Shown here piece after piece: positions 9,391 to 19,601 of a DNA stretch of 44,542 nt. The notes beneath the pieces are model-generated. The model did not search any database. It was not told where the DNA came from and saw only the letters and a list, made by a program, of their open reading frames with translations. Each line of letters starts with the position of its first letter. The stretch's first letter is position 1. The stretch comes from Prorocentrum cordatum (lineage: Eukaryota; Sar; Dinophyceae; Prorocentrales; Prorocentraceae), in the NCBI GenBank assembly GCA_963575745.1, contig CAUYUJ010014351.1:368508-413049 (forward strand), read 5' to 3'. The translations under genes and the position numbers were made by a program.

Positions 9391-9690
9391 GTGCGCGGCG
9401 CTATCGCGAGAGCCTCGTTTTGAAACGACGAATGTGCGCGGCGCATGCGCGAGAGCCTCATTTTGAAACGACCCGCCCTCCATCCGTGAAGCTTTTGCAA
9501 ACTACCAGTGTGCGCGGCGGTACGGCGAGAGGCTCATTTTGAAAACGCCCCGCTCCCTGCTAAATGCTTGCCAGCTATCAAGACGAATTTGTGCGGCGCT
9601 ATGGCCAGAGCCTCATCTTGAACACGGCCCGCCATCCATCTATCAAACTCTCGCAAGCTTTTAAAACAAATGTGCACGGCGCAGAGGAGG
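9391..9690 (+). repeat. Minisatellite of about 80 bp ending in a GAG tract
   Basis: GTGCGCGGCG-type cores occur at 9391, 9434, 9510, 9591 and 9672 (spacing 43, 76, 81, 81), each followed by a GAGAGCCTCATTTTGAAACG-like stretch. The last core reads straight into the GAG microsatellite. Confidence 0.8.
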
Positions 9691-9866
9691 AGGAGGAGGA
9701 GGAGGAGGAGGAGGAGGAGGAGGAGGAGCAGGAGCAGGAGCAGGAGCCGGAGCAGGAGAAGGAGCAGGAGCAGGAGCAGGAGGAGGAGGAGGAGGTCCGG
9801 GGGGAGGGGAGAATGAGGACTAGGAGGAGGAGGAGGATGAGGAGGCGGAGGAGGAGGAGGAGGAGG
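9687..9866. repeat. GAG/CAG microsatellite, copy 1 of a patterned tract
   Basis: The interruption pattern CAG, CAG, CAG, CCG, CAG, AAG, CAG, CAG, CAG within the GAG run is reproduced in the same order at 10275-10330, which implies duplication. Confidence 0.9.
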
Positions 9867-10225
9867 ATGCTGTGAGAAGTGGCGGGAGTAGAAGCAACAT
9901 ACATTTTGATTGGAGGAGGAGCAGGAAGAGCTCCCAGGAGAAGGTGGTGTCGGTGGCGGAGGTGGTGCTGGGCAGCAGAAAAATCAAGAGCGCCCCAAAT
10001 TGTGGATCTTCGATTATCACGGGCACAGCGCATACATGAGGAGGATCCAAAGGTCTGATGTGTTTCTTGCTCTGTCGACGCGGGGCCCCAGGAAGTCGCG
10101 ACCCTCCCCCCAGGGTGGGTTGTTCATCCCGCTGTGTCTTTGTTGACAATCCCGGGGGCCCTGACGGTCCTTAACGACAGAACAGATGGGAACCATATGC
10201 AAGTTGTTTTTTTTTGCACGGCGCT
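9867..10225. other. No gene seen
   Basis: Unique-looking spacer between the two patterned GAG tracts. No recognised coding sequence or repeat. Confidence 0.4.
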
Positions 10226-10466
10226 GGAGATATGGGGAGGAGGAGGAAAAGGAGGAGGAGGAGGAGGAGGAGGAGGAGCAGGAGCAGGAGCAGGAGCCGG
10301 AGCAGGAGAAGGAGCAGGAGCAGGAGCAGGAGGAGCAGGAGGAGGAGGAGGAGGAGCAGCAGGCGGACGAGCAGGAGCAGGAGCAGAGCAAGAGCAGGAG
10401 GAGGAGGAGGAGGAGGAGGAGGAGGAGGAGGAGGAGGAGGAGGAGGAGGAGGAGGAGGAGGAGGAG
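10226..10466. repeat. GAG/CAG microsatellite, copy 2 of the patterned tract
   Basis: It shares the interruption pattern of 9687-9866, and a TGCACGGCGC motif precedes both. It ends just before the candidate exon at 10474. Confidence 0.9.
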
Positions 10467-10473
10467 CGCGCAG

Positions 10474-10588
10474 GCCCTTCTCCGCGTTCACGCGCAGATG
10501 CTCAAGAGGCTAGAGGAGGAGCACTCCGCCCTGTTGGAGGCCGAGCGGCTGGAGACGACCGTCCACAGGCGGGGACGGGAGGTCGTGG
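10474..10588 (+). CDS. Candidate internal exon, coiled-coil-like
   Basis: Bounded by GCGCAG on the left and by a strong donor, G|GTAAGA, at 10589. The 115-base segment reads ALLRVHAQMLKRLEEEHSAL and continues LEAERLETTVHRRGREVV, a charged helix with heptad-like Leu spacing. The left border lies in a GAG repeat and lacks a pyrimidine tract, so the exon could start upstream and include part of the Glu run. Function unknown; it may belong with the segments at 4913, 5607 and 8175. Confidence 0.35.
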
Positions 10589-12680
10589 GTAAGAGGGGGG
10601 CCCCAACAAGATCGAGTCGGACGCAACACGTGTTCCTGTGGGGAGGGCCCCAGACTTCTTGGGGGCCGCGCTGGGGTGACTGAACAAACGCGCGCGCGCG
10701 CCAATCACGCATGTACACGAGAGGGCTCCGCTCGTCATTGTGCCTGATGGGATGTGCCAGCAAGTTCCGATCCGTAGTCGCACCCGCGTTTCCATGAGTA
10801 TTCCCAGCCACTTGCGGGTGGGTGGGAGGTTTTGCGAGCGATGCACTGGACAGTTTCAACTTGTTCAGATTCATTCTGGCCAGCAGATCGCGCTCCATAT
10901 TCCAATGAGCGCGCCCCATCGATCACCTTTCCCGGTATCACCCCCCGCCGCTGTCGGTCCCATGCGGCCGCACGCGTTGTTCTAACAAGTGCACGTTGTA
11001 GAAATACGCGTCGACTAAACCATGCGGGCCACACGCGAGCGCGCACATCCCAAGATGCGTCCGCACCAGGGGTGGCCTCATACATGTGTAGGAGCTGCCC
11101 GTAAGTCGAATGAGACGCAGCAGGGTGCTGCGACGCACGCGCGCACGTCGATAACCGTTTACACAGTCATCGCGCACCCGCCAACTCTGCCCAACAATGC
11201 AGTACGGGCCGCGCGAGCGCGTCTGCGCGCGCGCATACCGAAAACCATGGCAAAACCTTGTTGGCTTGCTCAGCATGTGCGAAGCTATGTTCGGACACGC
11301 GTGAGCAGCCAGTGGTTTTGCAATCGTGCGCGTGCCAGAACTTTGCCTGGGACGTGCTGTCTTTCGAGTGGGGCGTTTATGGGCCGCCAGAGGGGGTGGA
11401 CTTGCTGTACTTTCCTTGCCTCTGCCTCTTCTTCCCCTTCTCTATCGGCATGGATGGGCCGGGCCATTGTTGCCCGATCGTTTCCTCTCACACGGGATAG
11501 TGACCACCACTTCCCCCCACGGAGGGTGGGATTTTCTGCAAACAAATATTGCCGAATTTTTGTGCGCGTTCATGTTTTCATCATGTTTACCAGCACCGCC
11601 GCCATTATCATTGCCTCACAATTGCCACCAACAGCATATCCACGCTTGTTTTCATCACCATCACCTTCGTCAGCACCATTGTCGCCGTCACCTTCACCAC
11701 CGTCATGATTACCACCATCGTCTTCATAGTCGTCGCCGTTGTCGCCGCCCTCGTCGCCAGCTCAACAACCATCTCGAACCAGCGCCGTTGCGCCTGTGGG
11801 GTTTTACCAACAAGTTTCGGGTCGGTGGGTTTGATGTTTGCTTGAGCATGGGAGTTGACGGCTTCAATATTCCCAACAATGAGACTTTACTTCCCGTTGG
11901 AGAGTTTGGGGTTATGGCCGCGGCTTTTAGTATTGTTTTGCTCGGGCTATTCTGCACGAGTGTCGATTTCAGAAGCACAATGGTGCAATGCGCAGGAAGC
12001 CGCACTCGAGCCCCACCCTGTCACCACCGTGGTTAGAAAACAGTGTGCCGGGCACACATGTTGATCTAACACATGCGTTTCGTAAGACCCCGTGTCAAAC
12101 AATGCCAGGCGGGCCTCACGCGCTGGCACACGTCAAACCCTTCTAGCACCACTGGCTTAACACAGCTTTACGCACACACGTTCAACCATCATGTGTGTGT
12201 GCGTGTGTGTGTGTGTTCCAATGCATCCTTACATCTGTTTCGTGCGGCCGCACTCGCTGAACTCATTATTCCATCACTCATTCATGCTGCACGAGTGCCG
12301 ACGTGTTCACAGCAGACATGCTGGCATCGCTGCGCTTGCTGAGATACGAGGTGCTCTGCTCGCCTGGGATCGCTCGCCCGGCGGGAGCATGGAGGCCTTG
12401 CACGCCCTGCGCGCCCAGCCCGAGCGCGGGCCTGCAGGGCACGCCCGCCCCGCCATGCGCGCGCGCATCTCGGAATCCTTCAACGACCACCGCGCACCCG
12501 CCGATCCTTTTCACCACTGCAGTGCGCCAAGCCTCGGGGCCGGCGAAGAGGGGGGTGATGACAAGGGGGGGGTGGATATCATGGCGTGGGCCATGACATT
12601 TCCCCAGATTTCATGGCGCCTCGTCTGATTCCATTACGTCCCTGGCCCCCCTTCTGGGCCGCGCACATGCCGCCGGTCAT
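10589..12680. other. Mostly unique DNA; GT microsatellite at 12190-12220
   Basis: No domain is recognisable. CG-alternating words such as GGGCCGCGCGAGCGCG (11209) and a similar one at 11028 recur loosely. Positions 11610-11850 are a diverged relative of 12850-13110. Positions 12290-12490 are open in two + frames (AEIRGALLAWDRSPGG... and ADMLASLRLLRYEVL...), so coding is possible but the frame is undecided. Confidence 0.4.
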
Positions 12681-12839
12681 GATTTGCACCCCCCCTCTTG
12701 GACACCCCCCTCTTGGCCGCTCCCGAAAGCCATTCGCATGCCAACATGCGGGCGTTCACGCGTGAAAGTACCCTAAAGCCCACGGTGCATTTGCCGAGGC
12801 GACGCGTGCAAGAGAAGAGCTTCTGCGCGCGGGCCCCTC

Positions 12840-13110
12840 TTCCCCGTCCTCGTCACCACCATCGTCATCATCACCGCCAACGTCGATCCTGCCGTCGTCG
12901 CTCTCAATACCATCATCAGCAGCGTCGCCGTCGCCGATGTCGTCACCATCGCTGCTCGTCCGCCCGAGCCATAAAAATCTCCTCGAGAAGGACCTCCGTG
13001 GTCTTGCGCCAGCTGGGTTTTGCCACCAAGTTGTGGAAGGATGGGTTGGTCGGATATTCGAACATTGAGGTTGACTACTTCAACATCATAACATCGCTTG
13101 CGCACCATGG
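12840..13110. repeat. Diverged duplicate of 11610-11850
   Basis: Both segments have a CACCATCGTCATC-type triplet tract followed by TGGGGTTTT(A/G)CCA(A/C)CAAGTT, a GTTGGT/GTGGGTT stretch, and a GTTGAC...CTTCAA motif. Indels are frequent. No coding frame is shared convincingly. Confidence 0.5.
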
Positions 13111-13330
13111 GTTGCACCCACTAGGCTGTGTGGCGTCGCCGTGTTGGGGCCCGCCCGCTAGCATCGTTCAGTGCGCGTTGGCCACGCACGGTGACCTGGA
13201 GTGGCCGCCCGTTCCGCTCGGAACTTCCGTCGCTGCCGCTTCCGATAGCCAGCCAGCCAGCATTCCAGTCATTAGTCGTACTCTGGCAACCCGTGCCGCT
13301 TGTGGAAGCGCTGACAGCGAATGTGTCAGG

Positions 13331-13463
13331 CCAGCCCCAATTGGAGGAGCTGTGGTCCTTACCCCCCTGGGGGACCCATCGACTTCGACACCTTTCGAGA
13401 GATCGTCGATGCGATGGGCTCCCCCAGGGGGGTGAGGACCACGGCTCCTCCAGTCATGGCTGG
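13331..13463. repeat. Large hairpin, 50-bp arms, 32-base loop
   Basis: The left arm 13331-13380 and right arm 13413-13463 pair at about 44 of 50 positions, with a perfect core ACCCCCCTGGGGGA. The unpaired loop reads DFDTFREIVDA in the + direction, an EF-hand-like or helical peptide. Both arms contain a CCAGCC...GGCTGG end. Confidence 0.85.
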
Positions 13464-14099
13464 TCGCTGTGTGCGACGATCGGGCGACGGCCGCATTTTG
13501 AAGTCCATCCGCTGGCCAGCAGAGCGGCTGGCTTGTGTATTCGAGACGGGGCTGCGCGGCGCCAGGGAGAGCTCCTGGCTCATGAGGGACACCGCCGGGG
13601 GGGGGGCAGCATACATCGGGAGGAAAAAAACCCAGACACAACTAATCGTCGATTCCCAAGGAAATATGCGAAAATGTTGGAAGTTGGGGGGGAAGGCAGA
13701 AACCCAGAAAATATGTGAAAATATACGGGGATCCTGGGATTGGTGTGTATTTATTTGTGTGTGTGTTGTGGGCCCCGTCAATACAAGCAACTCCAGCAGA
13801 CCTGCCACCGAAGTCCTTGAGTTGCTCACCGTGGGTATCTTAGTCCGTACGGGAGCTCTCGGGTCGGTGCTACGCAACTCTGCGTGTGCGACGTGCCGCC
13901 GGGGCACGCGCTCCCACTCCATCCATGGGCGGCGAGACGGTTGGAGGGGCCTGTCGTAGACGGAGCGCGTAGCTGTCGTCCAATCGCCGTCCCTCCAGTC
14001 CACACCCCACGATTGCCCTGGCATCCTTACCGCCCGCCCCACTCAGAACTGCTTCCTCCTGGCGTCTGCTTGTAAGGTGGGCCGGAGGGAATGGCTTGA
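13464..14099. other. No gene recognised
   Basis: A short repeat, AAACCCAGAAAATATG with variants, lies at 13625-13720, and a GT-rich stretch at 13740-13770. Both strands have open frames over 13320-14040, none with a known domain. Confidence 0.4.
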
Positions 14100-14785
14100 A
14101 CCGGCGATTTGTTCATAGGATGTTCTGGGAACGCTCCTGGGAAGTATTTTCATTGTTTGTTATACTGGATGTGCACGATTTCGGATGAAGTCGCATGACA
14201 AAAAACAGGACGTAGTTATTCAATGTGCAGCTATGATATTCTGTAGATGTTTAACGTTGCGGTCGAACCATCATGGAATATTATGACTTCATGTGACAAT
14301 GCTCGAAACCTATGTTTCATTTTGATACACAAGTGTACTGTCTTAGAAACATGTGTATCTTCAATCCTCACAGAATCATGCAAAGTCATGTGTTCATGTT
14401 TTTATAATAGGCACGTATCACTTAATGTTGTTTGAACCCCTCGCAGAAGCATCACATTCCGTATGATAAAACAGGAATTTATGATTAGCATGAACGATTT
14501 ACGGTGGAAGCAACGTGTGTAGATAGTCCAGACGCATAATGGTTATGATTCATATGAGCACTTACCGCATACTTAGTGTTCGAATCCACCGTATCTGGCA
14601 TTGTCATAACTCAAGTTTGCAACATTCTCTGGCTCATAAAGATTTATATGAAACAGCATTACACATTGTATCATGCCTCGTGCTCTTGGTTTACATGCTA
14701 CCCTTTTAGATCCGTCGCACAGCCACTTAACTTCATAGGAAGCATGTTCAACGCTTTCATGCTATAGGACTCTAATGTTTGGACC
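14100..14785. other. AT-rich island
   Basis: Base composition drops sharply to AT-rich, non-repetitive sequence and returns abruptly to GC-rich near 14790. Stops are frequent in all frames; the longest + frames (62 and 63 codons, at 14247 and 14576) match nothing I know. Possibilities are an organelle-derived insert, a foreign insert, or the AT-rich interior of a mobile element. Confidence 0.75.
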
Positions 14786-15273
14786 GAACGCGAAACACTC
14801 AATGCAGACCTGGCAGCCCTCGCGGGGCGGGCCAGTGCCGTCTGCATGCCGAGCGGCGCTGCCGGTGCCCGGCCGCCGCGCCGGGGCCAGCTCCCGCCGC
14901 CCCGGCGCCAGGGCCGGCCTCGGCGGCTGCTGCTGCCGGGGGCAACGGCGACGACGCGGCCACGGAGGCGGCGCGCTCTGGACGCCGACATCCCAACGGT
15001 AGCCAGCGCAGCGTGATCGTGGTGTGGATGATGGAGGTGCTGCTGGAGCTCAGAAGCCAGTAATTATCCCCATGGCAACGGGGCCTCGTCATCGGGCAGT
15101 CTGCGCCGGACGGGGCCAAGCAAGGCTTCCACGAGGTGGCGATGTCTCGCGTCCCCGAGCTGAGGGACCACGCGTACATCGCACAGCAAAACGCACGGCA
15201 CGGCAATTTGGTTGGCGAGATTCGACAACATCTTTGGGGAGATTCGACGACATCTTCGCCGATCTCGCCCTGA
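14779..15273 (+). CDS. Doubtful coding segments
   Basis: A + frame at 14779-15063 ends SQRSVIVVWMMEVLLELRSQ. A different frame after 15063 reads APDGAKQGFHEVAMSRVPEL and continues RDHAYIAQQNARHGNLVGEIRQ to a stop at 15273. The second stretch looks protein-like and contains a repeated GAGATTCGAC unit (15219, 15239). No family recognised, and joining the two would need an intron or a frameshift. Confidence 0.2.
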
Positions 15274-15920
15274 CCGCCCCGCGCCAGCAGCTGGCCCAGC
15301 CACGGCCACCGGCCCCGCTGGGGGCCCCGCCGCAGTCGATGGCGGCTGCAGGGGGAGCGGCCCCGGCGCGGGGCCGCGGCACGCGGCAACGGCGCGACGC
15401 CCGCGGAGCCCTGGCAGGCGGGCGAGGCGCCGGAGAAGCGGGAGCAGGCGAGAGGAGGAGAGGAGGAGGGCGCTGAGCAGGTGGCAGAGGGGGAGGGAGA
15501 GGCTGCGAAGGCAACTGCGCTTCTCTGGGAGCCAGGCGCAGACCCAGACATCCAGCCGCTCCAATTTCTTCGATGCGCGGGCCCCCGACCCGGGCGCAGG
15601 CCCCCGGAGGCCGAAAATTGCCCCAACTCTCGCCGCCCCAGTCTTTGTTGGAGCGTCGGATCTCAGGGACCTGCGGCTGCTGGATGGGGCTGTGGCTGCG
15701 CGCCCGGAGCCGCATGCGGCGGCGCTCCCTCGCCAGGAGCCGCCGCCGGGGGCGCCCCCGCGCCACGGGCGGCCGTGCGGGGCCCGCCTGCAGAGCCGCC
15801 CGCAGCGCTGCGAGGGCCTCGGCCATGGCACAGCAGTCGCCAGAGCCCGCCCAGCAGCAGCACAGGCAGGCCCTATCGGCAGTGCTCGGAGGGACCACCG
15901 GGCGCTCGCGCCCATCCAGG
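15274..15920. other. GC-rich, both strands open, no gene assigned
   Basis: Long frames on both strands overlap completely. On + the frame of 15212-15976 includes APTLAAPVFVGASDLRDLRL, while another reads EQVAEGEGEAAKATALLWEP at 15478-15537. I cannot choose between them. Confidence 0.3.
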
Positions 15921-16079
15921 TTTCAGTCGGGCATGTCCCTCCACAGGAGGAACATCGAGAAGTAGTCAAAACATAGTCAGGCGACGATTGTTCGTGCTCT
16001 CTGGACTACTTGTTTTCACTATCCTTGATGATTTTTGTCCTACCAAAATCCTCCTGTAGGAGGACGTGCCCGACCTAAA
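15921..16079. mobile_element. MITE-like element, family A, copy 2
   Basis: The left end 15921-15951 and right end 16049-16079 pair at 25 of 31 positions and carry the same GTCGGGC...GTCC...ACAGG end as 3646-3811. The interior is AT-rich. Flanking CCAGG and TCAGG could be a degraded 5-bp target duplication, but this is weak. The LINE relic begins immediately to the right. Confidence 0.7.
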
Positions 16080-16429
16080 TCAGGGCAGACCTGCGGCTTG
16101 GCGCCGGGCCCGCAAGTGTGTCGGTGCGCAGCACATACTCGCAAGGCTGGCCAACAGTAGCCGCAAGACTGGCATCTCTTTGTCCATCGGTTCCGTTCCC
16201 ATTCGGTGGTGCCCTTGTTCCGGCGCTGGATGGCCGCGTGGAGCCACTCTCGGCACGGCATTTGCGGGCCTTGCCACGGGAAGAACCGCGAGCGGTCCGG
16301 AGTCTTGTTGCAACACGGTCACTTGCGCGGCGCCTTCAGCTCGCAGGGGGCCGTCGCTGGGACAGTCTCGATAAAGCTGCCGGCCGAGAGGCCCGCGGCA
16401 CCTGGGGTGGCGGTGGCAGTGACCGCATG

Positions 16430-16610
16430 GCGAAGTTCTTTCGTGGACACCCCGTGGCGCCGTTCTCAGCAAGCGTATATGTCTTCCCGCAGTGCTCACA
16501 AACGGCCCTCTCTCCAGGCGAGACACGCCCTTACAGGCTCGCAGGTGCACCTTCAGGCCTTGAAGAGAGTACCACGAATGGCAGCTGGGGCAAGAACCTT
16601 GGCGGCCTTG
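16430..16610 (-). pseudogene. LINE C-terminal zinc knuckles in two frames
   Basis: At 16533-16592 the - strand reads CPSCHSWYSLQGLKVHLRAC, giving C-x2-C-x11-H-x3-C. Shifted by one frame at about 16440-16490 it reads CEHCGKTYTLAENGATGCP, a second Cys-pair motif. LINE proteins commonly end in such knuckles. The frame change between the motifs marks decay. Confidence 0.65.
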
Positions 16611-17019
16611 GCCTGCAGAACCACGGGTCTCGGGCTCAGGCTCCAGAACAGCATGGCGCTGTTCCCAAGTGTCGGAGTTGGTCTGGCTGCGGACGTCGTC
16701 CACCACCGGGGCGCTGAGTTCGGCCCATCTGGCCCGGTCGCTGGCCAGAGCCAGCCATCCCGTGGAGCGGTCCTCCTCCAGAAGGCCGGCCCTGTCGCAC
16801 ACAGGGCAGACACAAGACTATCATGGCGTAGCACTCGTCATCTTGCGGGCAGTGCCCGCCCTGACTCAGGAAGAGCAATGCCCACAAGGCCACGCTTGAT
16901 GCGGAGTGGGCCCCGACGTGCCCAATGCCCGGTGTGGCTGAGCTGTTTTTAGACCACCATCACCTCCAAATCATCAAGGCCCAACTTGAATCGTAGATCC
17001 GTCGTTGTCTCCTTGTCCT

Positions 17020-17223
17020 TCATGGCGCGCATGCCGCGTCGCGGGGGGTCCACACAAGGCCCCGGTAGACGCGGTTCAAGAACACCCGCATATCCTCGAG
17101 AGAAGCGTCAGTATGTGCCCTCATTTCCGCGTTGTAGAGCAAGGAAGCGATAACAGTGGCATGTATGACAGCGCTTTGGCCTTCAAAGACAATCCCAAAC
17201 GGGGCATCTGCCTGCGTCTCCAC
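17020..17223 (-). pseudogene. LINE reverse transcriptase, thumb-like region
   Basis: The stretch reads IHATVIASLLYNAEMRAHT, then DMRVFLNRVYRGLVW. This resembles the LINE region after the palm (--VL-Y--E-W----, L--F--RCLR). It is in the same frame as 17458-17847, separated by stops. Confidence 0.6.
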
Positions 17224-17457
17224 ACCAGCCGGGCCGCATGGACTCGGCGTTCAGTGTCCGTTGTCGTCGCACAGTCCTGAGAGAGTCATCCCCCCACCAA
17301 CCGTAGATCAGACACTGTCAGACACCCACCCCTCGTCGTGGTTCTTGTCGGAATCCCTGGTGAAGCAGATGCGTTCTATTTTGCCTGCGTGCACTTCCTC
17401 CCACAAAGCTTGGAACGTTGCTATCTCCTGTCGTCCGATGGCTGCAGCAATGGACCG

Positions 17458-17847
17458 TCAACGCAGGGCCGTGGAGTCATCTGCAAAGCCCAGCATTTGC
17501 AACGTACCCTCCCACGAGGTCTTTTCACGTCGTCGCAAGCTGTCGGCTCGACATAGGGCATCTCGGGTACACCGCCTTGGGAGAGGGGCGTGGGGTAGGG
17601 CAGCAACGTATTTCACACCAGGAAAAGCAGAAGGAACCGCAGTAAGAAGCCATAGCTCCACGTTGTGCACAATATTGTAGGCGGTACAACTCGACGGACA
17701 CCCTTCGCGGAATCCACGGGTCAGCCGGTATGGAGCCGAACGTCCCAATGGTGTTTGCACAGTGTACTCGGTGAGCGAGTGGAGCCGTGACAGTAATTGA
17801 ATTGCCTCCGCAGGGAATCCAGAGCGTCGGCAAGTCTCCCTGGCCAC
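17458..17847 (-). pseudogene. LINE reverse transcriptase, blocks B and C
   Basis: Residues 45-62 read GFREGCPSSCTAYNIVHN, block B (R-G-CPLSP--FN). Residues 120-126 read GFADDST, block C with the two catalytic Asp residues, encoded at 17471-17489. The reading frame stays open between them, so this is the best preserved part of the element. Confidence 0.88.
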
Positions 17848-18070
17848 CGTCCAAGACGTGTTTGGGTATTTGGGCCGTCTTGGTGTCGAAGGTCAATAGG
17901 CAGAAAGGGTCGGCAACCGACTCGGCGTTGCCAGAGGTGGCCTCCTCCGACAGGGAAACAAAGCGAGTCATATCCACCGTCTGTCGTTGCGGTCGGAACA
18001 CCGTTGCTCGAGCGCCCTGGCAACTTCCATCTATTTTGACATGCGAGCGGACAAGATTCTGGCAGCCCAC
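17848..18070 (-). pseudogene. LINE reverse transcriptase, blocks 2 and A
   Basis: In this frame, residues 25-37 of the stretch starting at 18070 read FRPQRQTVDMTRF (block 2, the F-P-RST-D pattern) and residues 58-71 read LLTFDTKTAQIPKH, matching block A with its catalytic Asp. The frame differs from both neighbouring blocks, so two compensating indels flank it. Confidence 0.75.
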
Positions 18071-18273
18071 CTAGACAACGCACTTAGAAGAACAACACCC
18101 CGGTATTTGTCCCGGTCCGTAACGTCCCCCTTTTGTTTCCACAGCAGAAATATGAGACCGATATCGATGGCGTCCCCGCTGACCTCAGTCCAGCGTTCGG
18201 GTGGGGTGGTCCACAGGTGTAGCCATACAGCACACATTTGCTCCCGAGCGTCCGCCGTGAGGCACGGCAACAT
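18031..18273 (-). pseudogene. LINE reverse transcriptase, N-terminal blocks
   Basis: Residues 36-77 read IDIGLIFLLWKQKGDVTDRD followed by KYRGVVLLSALSRWAARIL. This is the classic LINE block 0/1 pattern (W-K-KGD-D--NYRGI-LLS---K--ARIL). It lies on the same frame as the catalytic segment at 17458-17847, but the region between them is shifted. Confidence 0.85.
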
Positions 18274-19060
18274 GCCCGCCGTGATCTCGTCGGCCCTCCA
18301 TCAGAGTCCCGCATGCGGTTGAGTTGTGCGGGGGCCTCCTCGGGCCCTGGGGCCGTCCCGAAATTCTCCTGTTCTGGTACCGCCGTCGCAGACGCAGCCT
18401 CCTGACGAACGACCCGTCGGGAAAAGCCATCCGCTTGGTCGAGAGCTCCAAAGCCGGGGTCGCTAGGGGCACCACCAGCATGTGTGAAGTGGGTGGCGGC
18501 CGCCTCGGGTGGGAACGCATGCCGAAGACCACCTTCACGAGCGGATAGAAACACACCAACATCCCGAAGCCCAGCGTAGAAGGCCCCCAGACCGTGATTG
18601 GCCATGTGTCGTTCCAGAGTCCAGGCGGTCTGGTCTCCATGATACACTGAGTACGCCATCGACTCGACCTTCAGCGGCACGAGTGGTCCGACGCAAGACC
18701 CGGTGAGCCTCCCGGCGCTGTGCCGATTTCGGGGGGGGGTGGGCGAACGGACCTCATCCCAGCTCTGTTGCAAACGGCGATTGGCAGCTGGAAGCTGCGG
18801 GCGCTGGGCGTCCAGCACCGGGCAGACGCTTTGGCGTGTCCGCTGGCCCACCATGACCGCTCAGCCTCTTCCGCATGATGCGGTCCAGTCGGTTCCAAGG
18901 CTTCGAGTCGGAAGTGGGTGCCGCCAGGCGCTGCCCGACAGCCGTGCCGAGCGCGTCGCGGCCCATGGAAAGGTGAGATGCTGGACACGAGACAAGCGAG
19001 TTCGTGCATCTGTCTCAACGCTGGGTGCCACCAGGTACCTCCGCTACGGCACTTCATGCG

Positions 19061-19441
19061 CTAATCGACATGCCACAACGATTCCTGGACCAAGCAATCC
19101 CGGGCGGGGCGGGTGTGGGAGGAGGTGGGAGTAGTGGAGATTAAATACTTATTGTGGCACGAGCTAATACTGTCGTTCCCAAAATGCGAATTCTAATCCC
19201 CTGCATACGCAAACCGCGACTCAGATGGAAATCCTTCCCGGAGCCCCTCCAGCCCCCTCAGAAACGCCCGTCGTTCCGCCACAGGTCGTGCCCCCGTGGG
19301 CGCATACACACTCGCAAACACGTACGGCTGTTGCTGTACTGTTACCCCACTGGCCATCCCCCGTCCCTCCTGCGTACGCTCCAGACTCGCCCCCGATGCG
19401 CACCATGCCCGGGTCTTCTCAGGAGAGAGGGGACAAGCACA
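19061..19441. other. No gene seen
   Basis: Spacer between the LINE relic and the hAT-like element. Non-repetitive; no domain recognised. Confidence 0.4.
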
Positions 19442-19601
19442 GTGAGCCTCAGGGCTGGACCTAAACGGTGTTTTTGCGACTTCGTGGGCCGTTTTCGTTC
19501 CTATTTCGTTGTGCGGGAAAGGCGGACTGAAGACAAAACGAGGGAAAACGAAAACAACACGAAAACGAAAAACACCGTTTAGGTTCAGCCTTGGTGAGTC
19601 T
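19442..19601. mobile_element. hAT-like nonautonomous element, copy 2, with target duplication
   Basis: The element is 19450-19593, again 144 bp. Its terminal 26 bases pair at 24 positions (CAGGGCTGGACCTAAACGGT against CAAGGCTGAACCTAAACGGT). Flanks GTGAGCCT (19442-19449) and GTGAGTCT (19594-19601) match at 7 of 8. The interior, with CGTGGGCCGTTTTCGTT and AGGCGGACTGAAGACAA, is shared with copy 1. Confidence 0.88.

Larger units (their letters stand above)
16080..19060 (-). mobile_element. Decayed non-LTR retrotransposon (LINE)
   Basis: The - strand carries the parts of a LINE ORF2 in the expected order: a linker, reverse transcriptase blocks 0 to C, a thumb-like region and C-terminal Cys/His knuckles. 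The frame shifts several times, so no intact protein is made. I find no endonuclease domain upstream of 19060, which fits 5' truncation or further decay. No poly-A tail is evident at the 16080 end. Confidence 0.8.

Noticed and set aside
10589-12680. Protein-coding gene in the unique region
   Set aside because: Two or three frames are open in places but none shows a domain, codon pattern or splice set I could defend.
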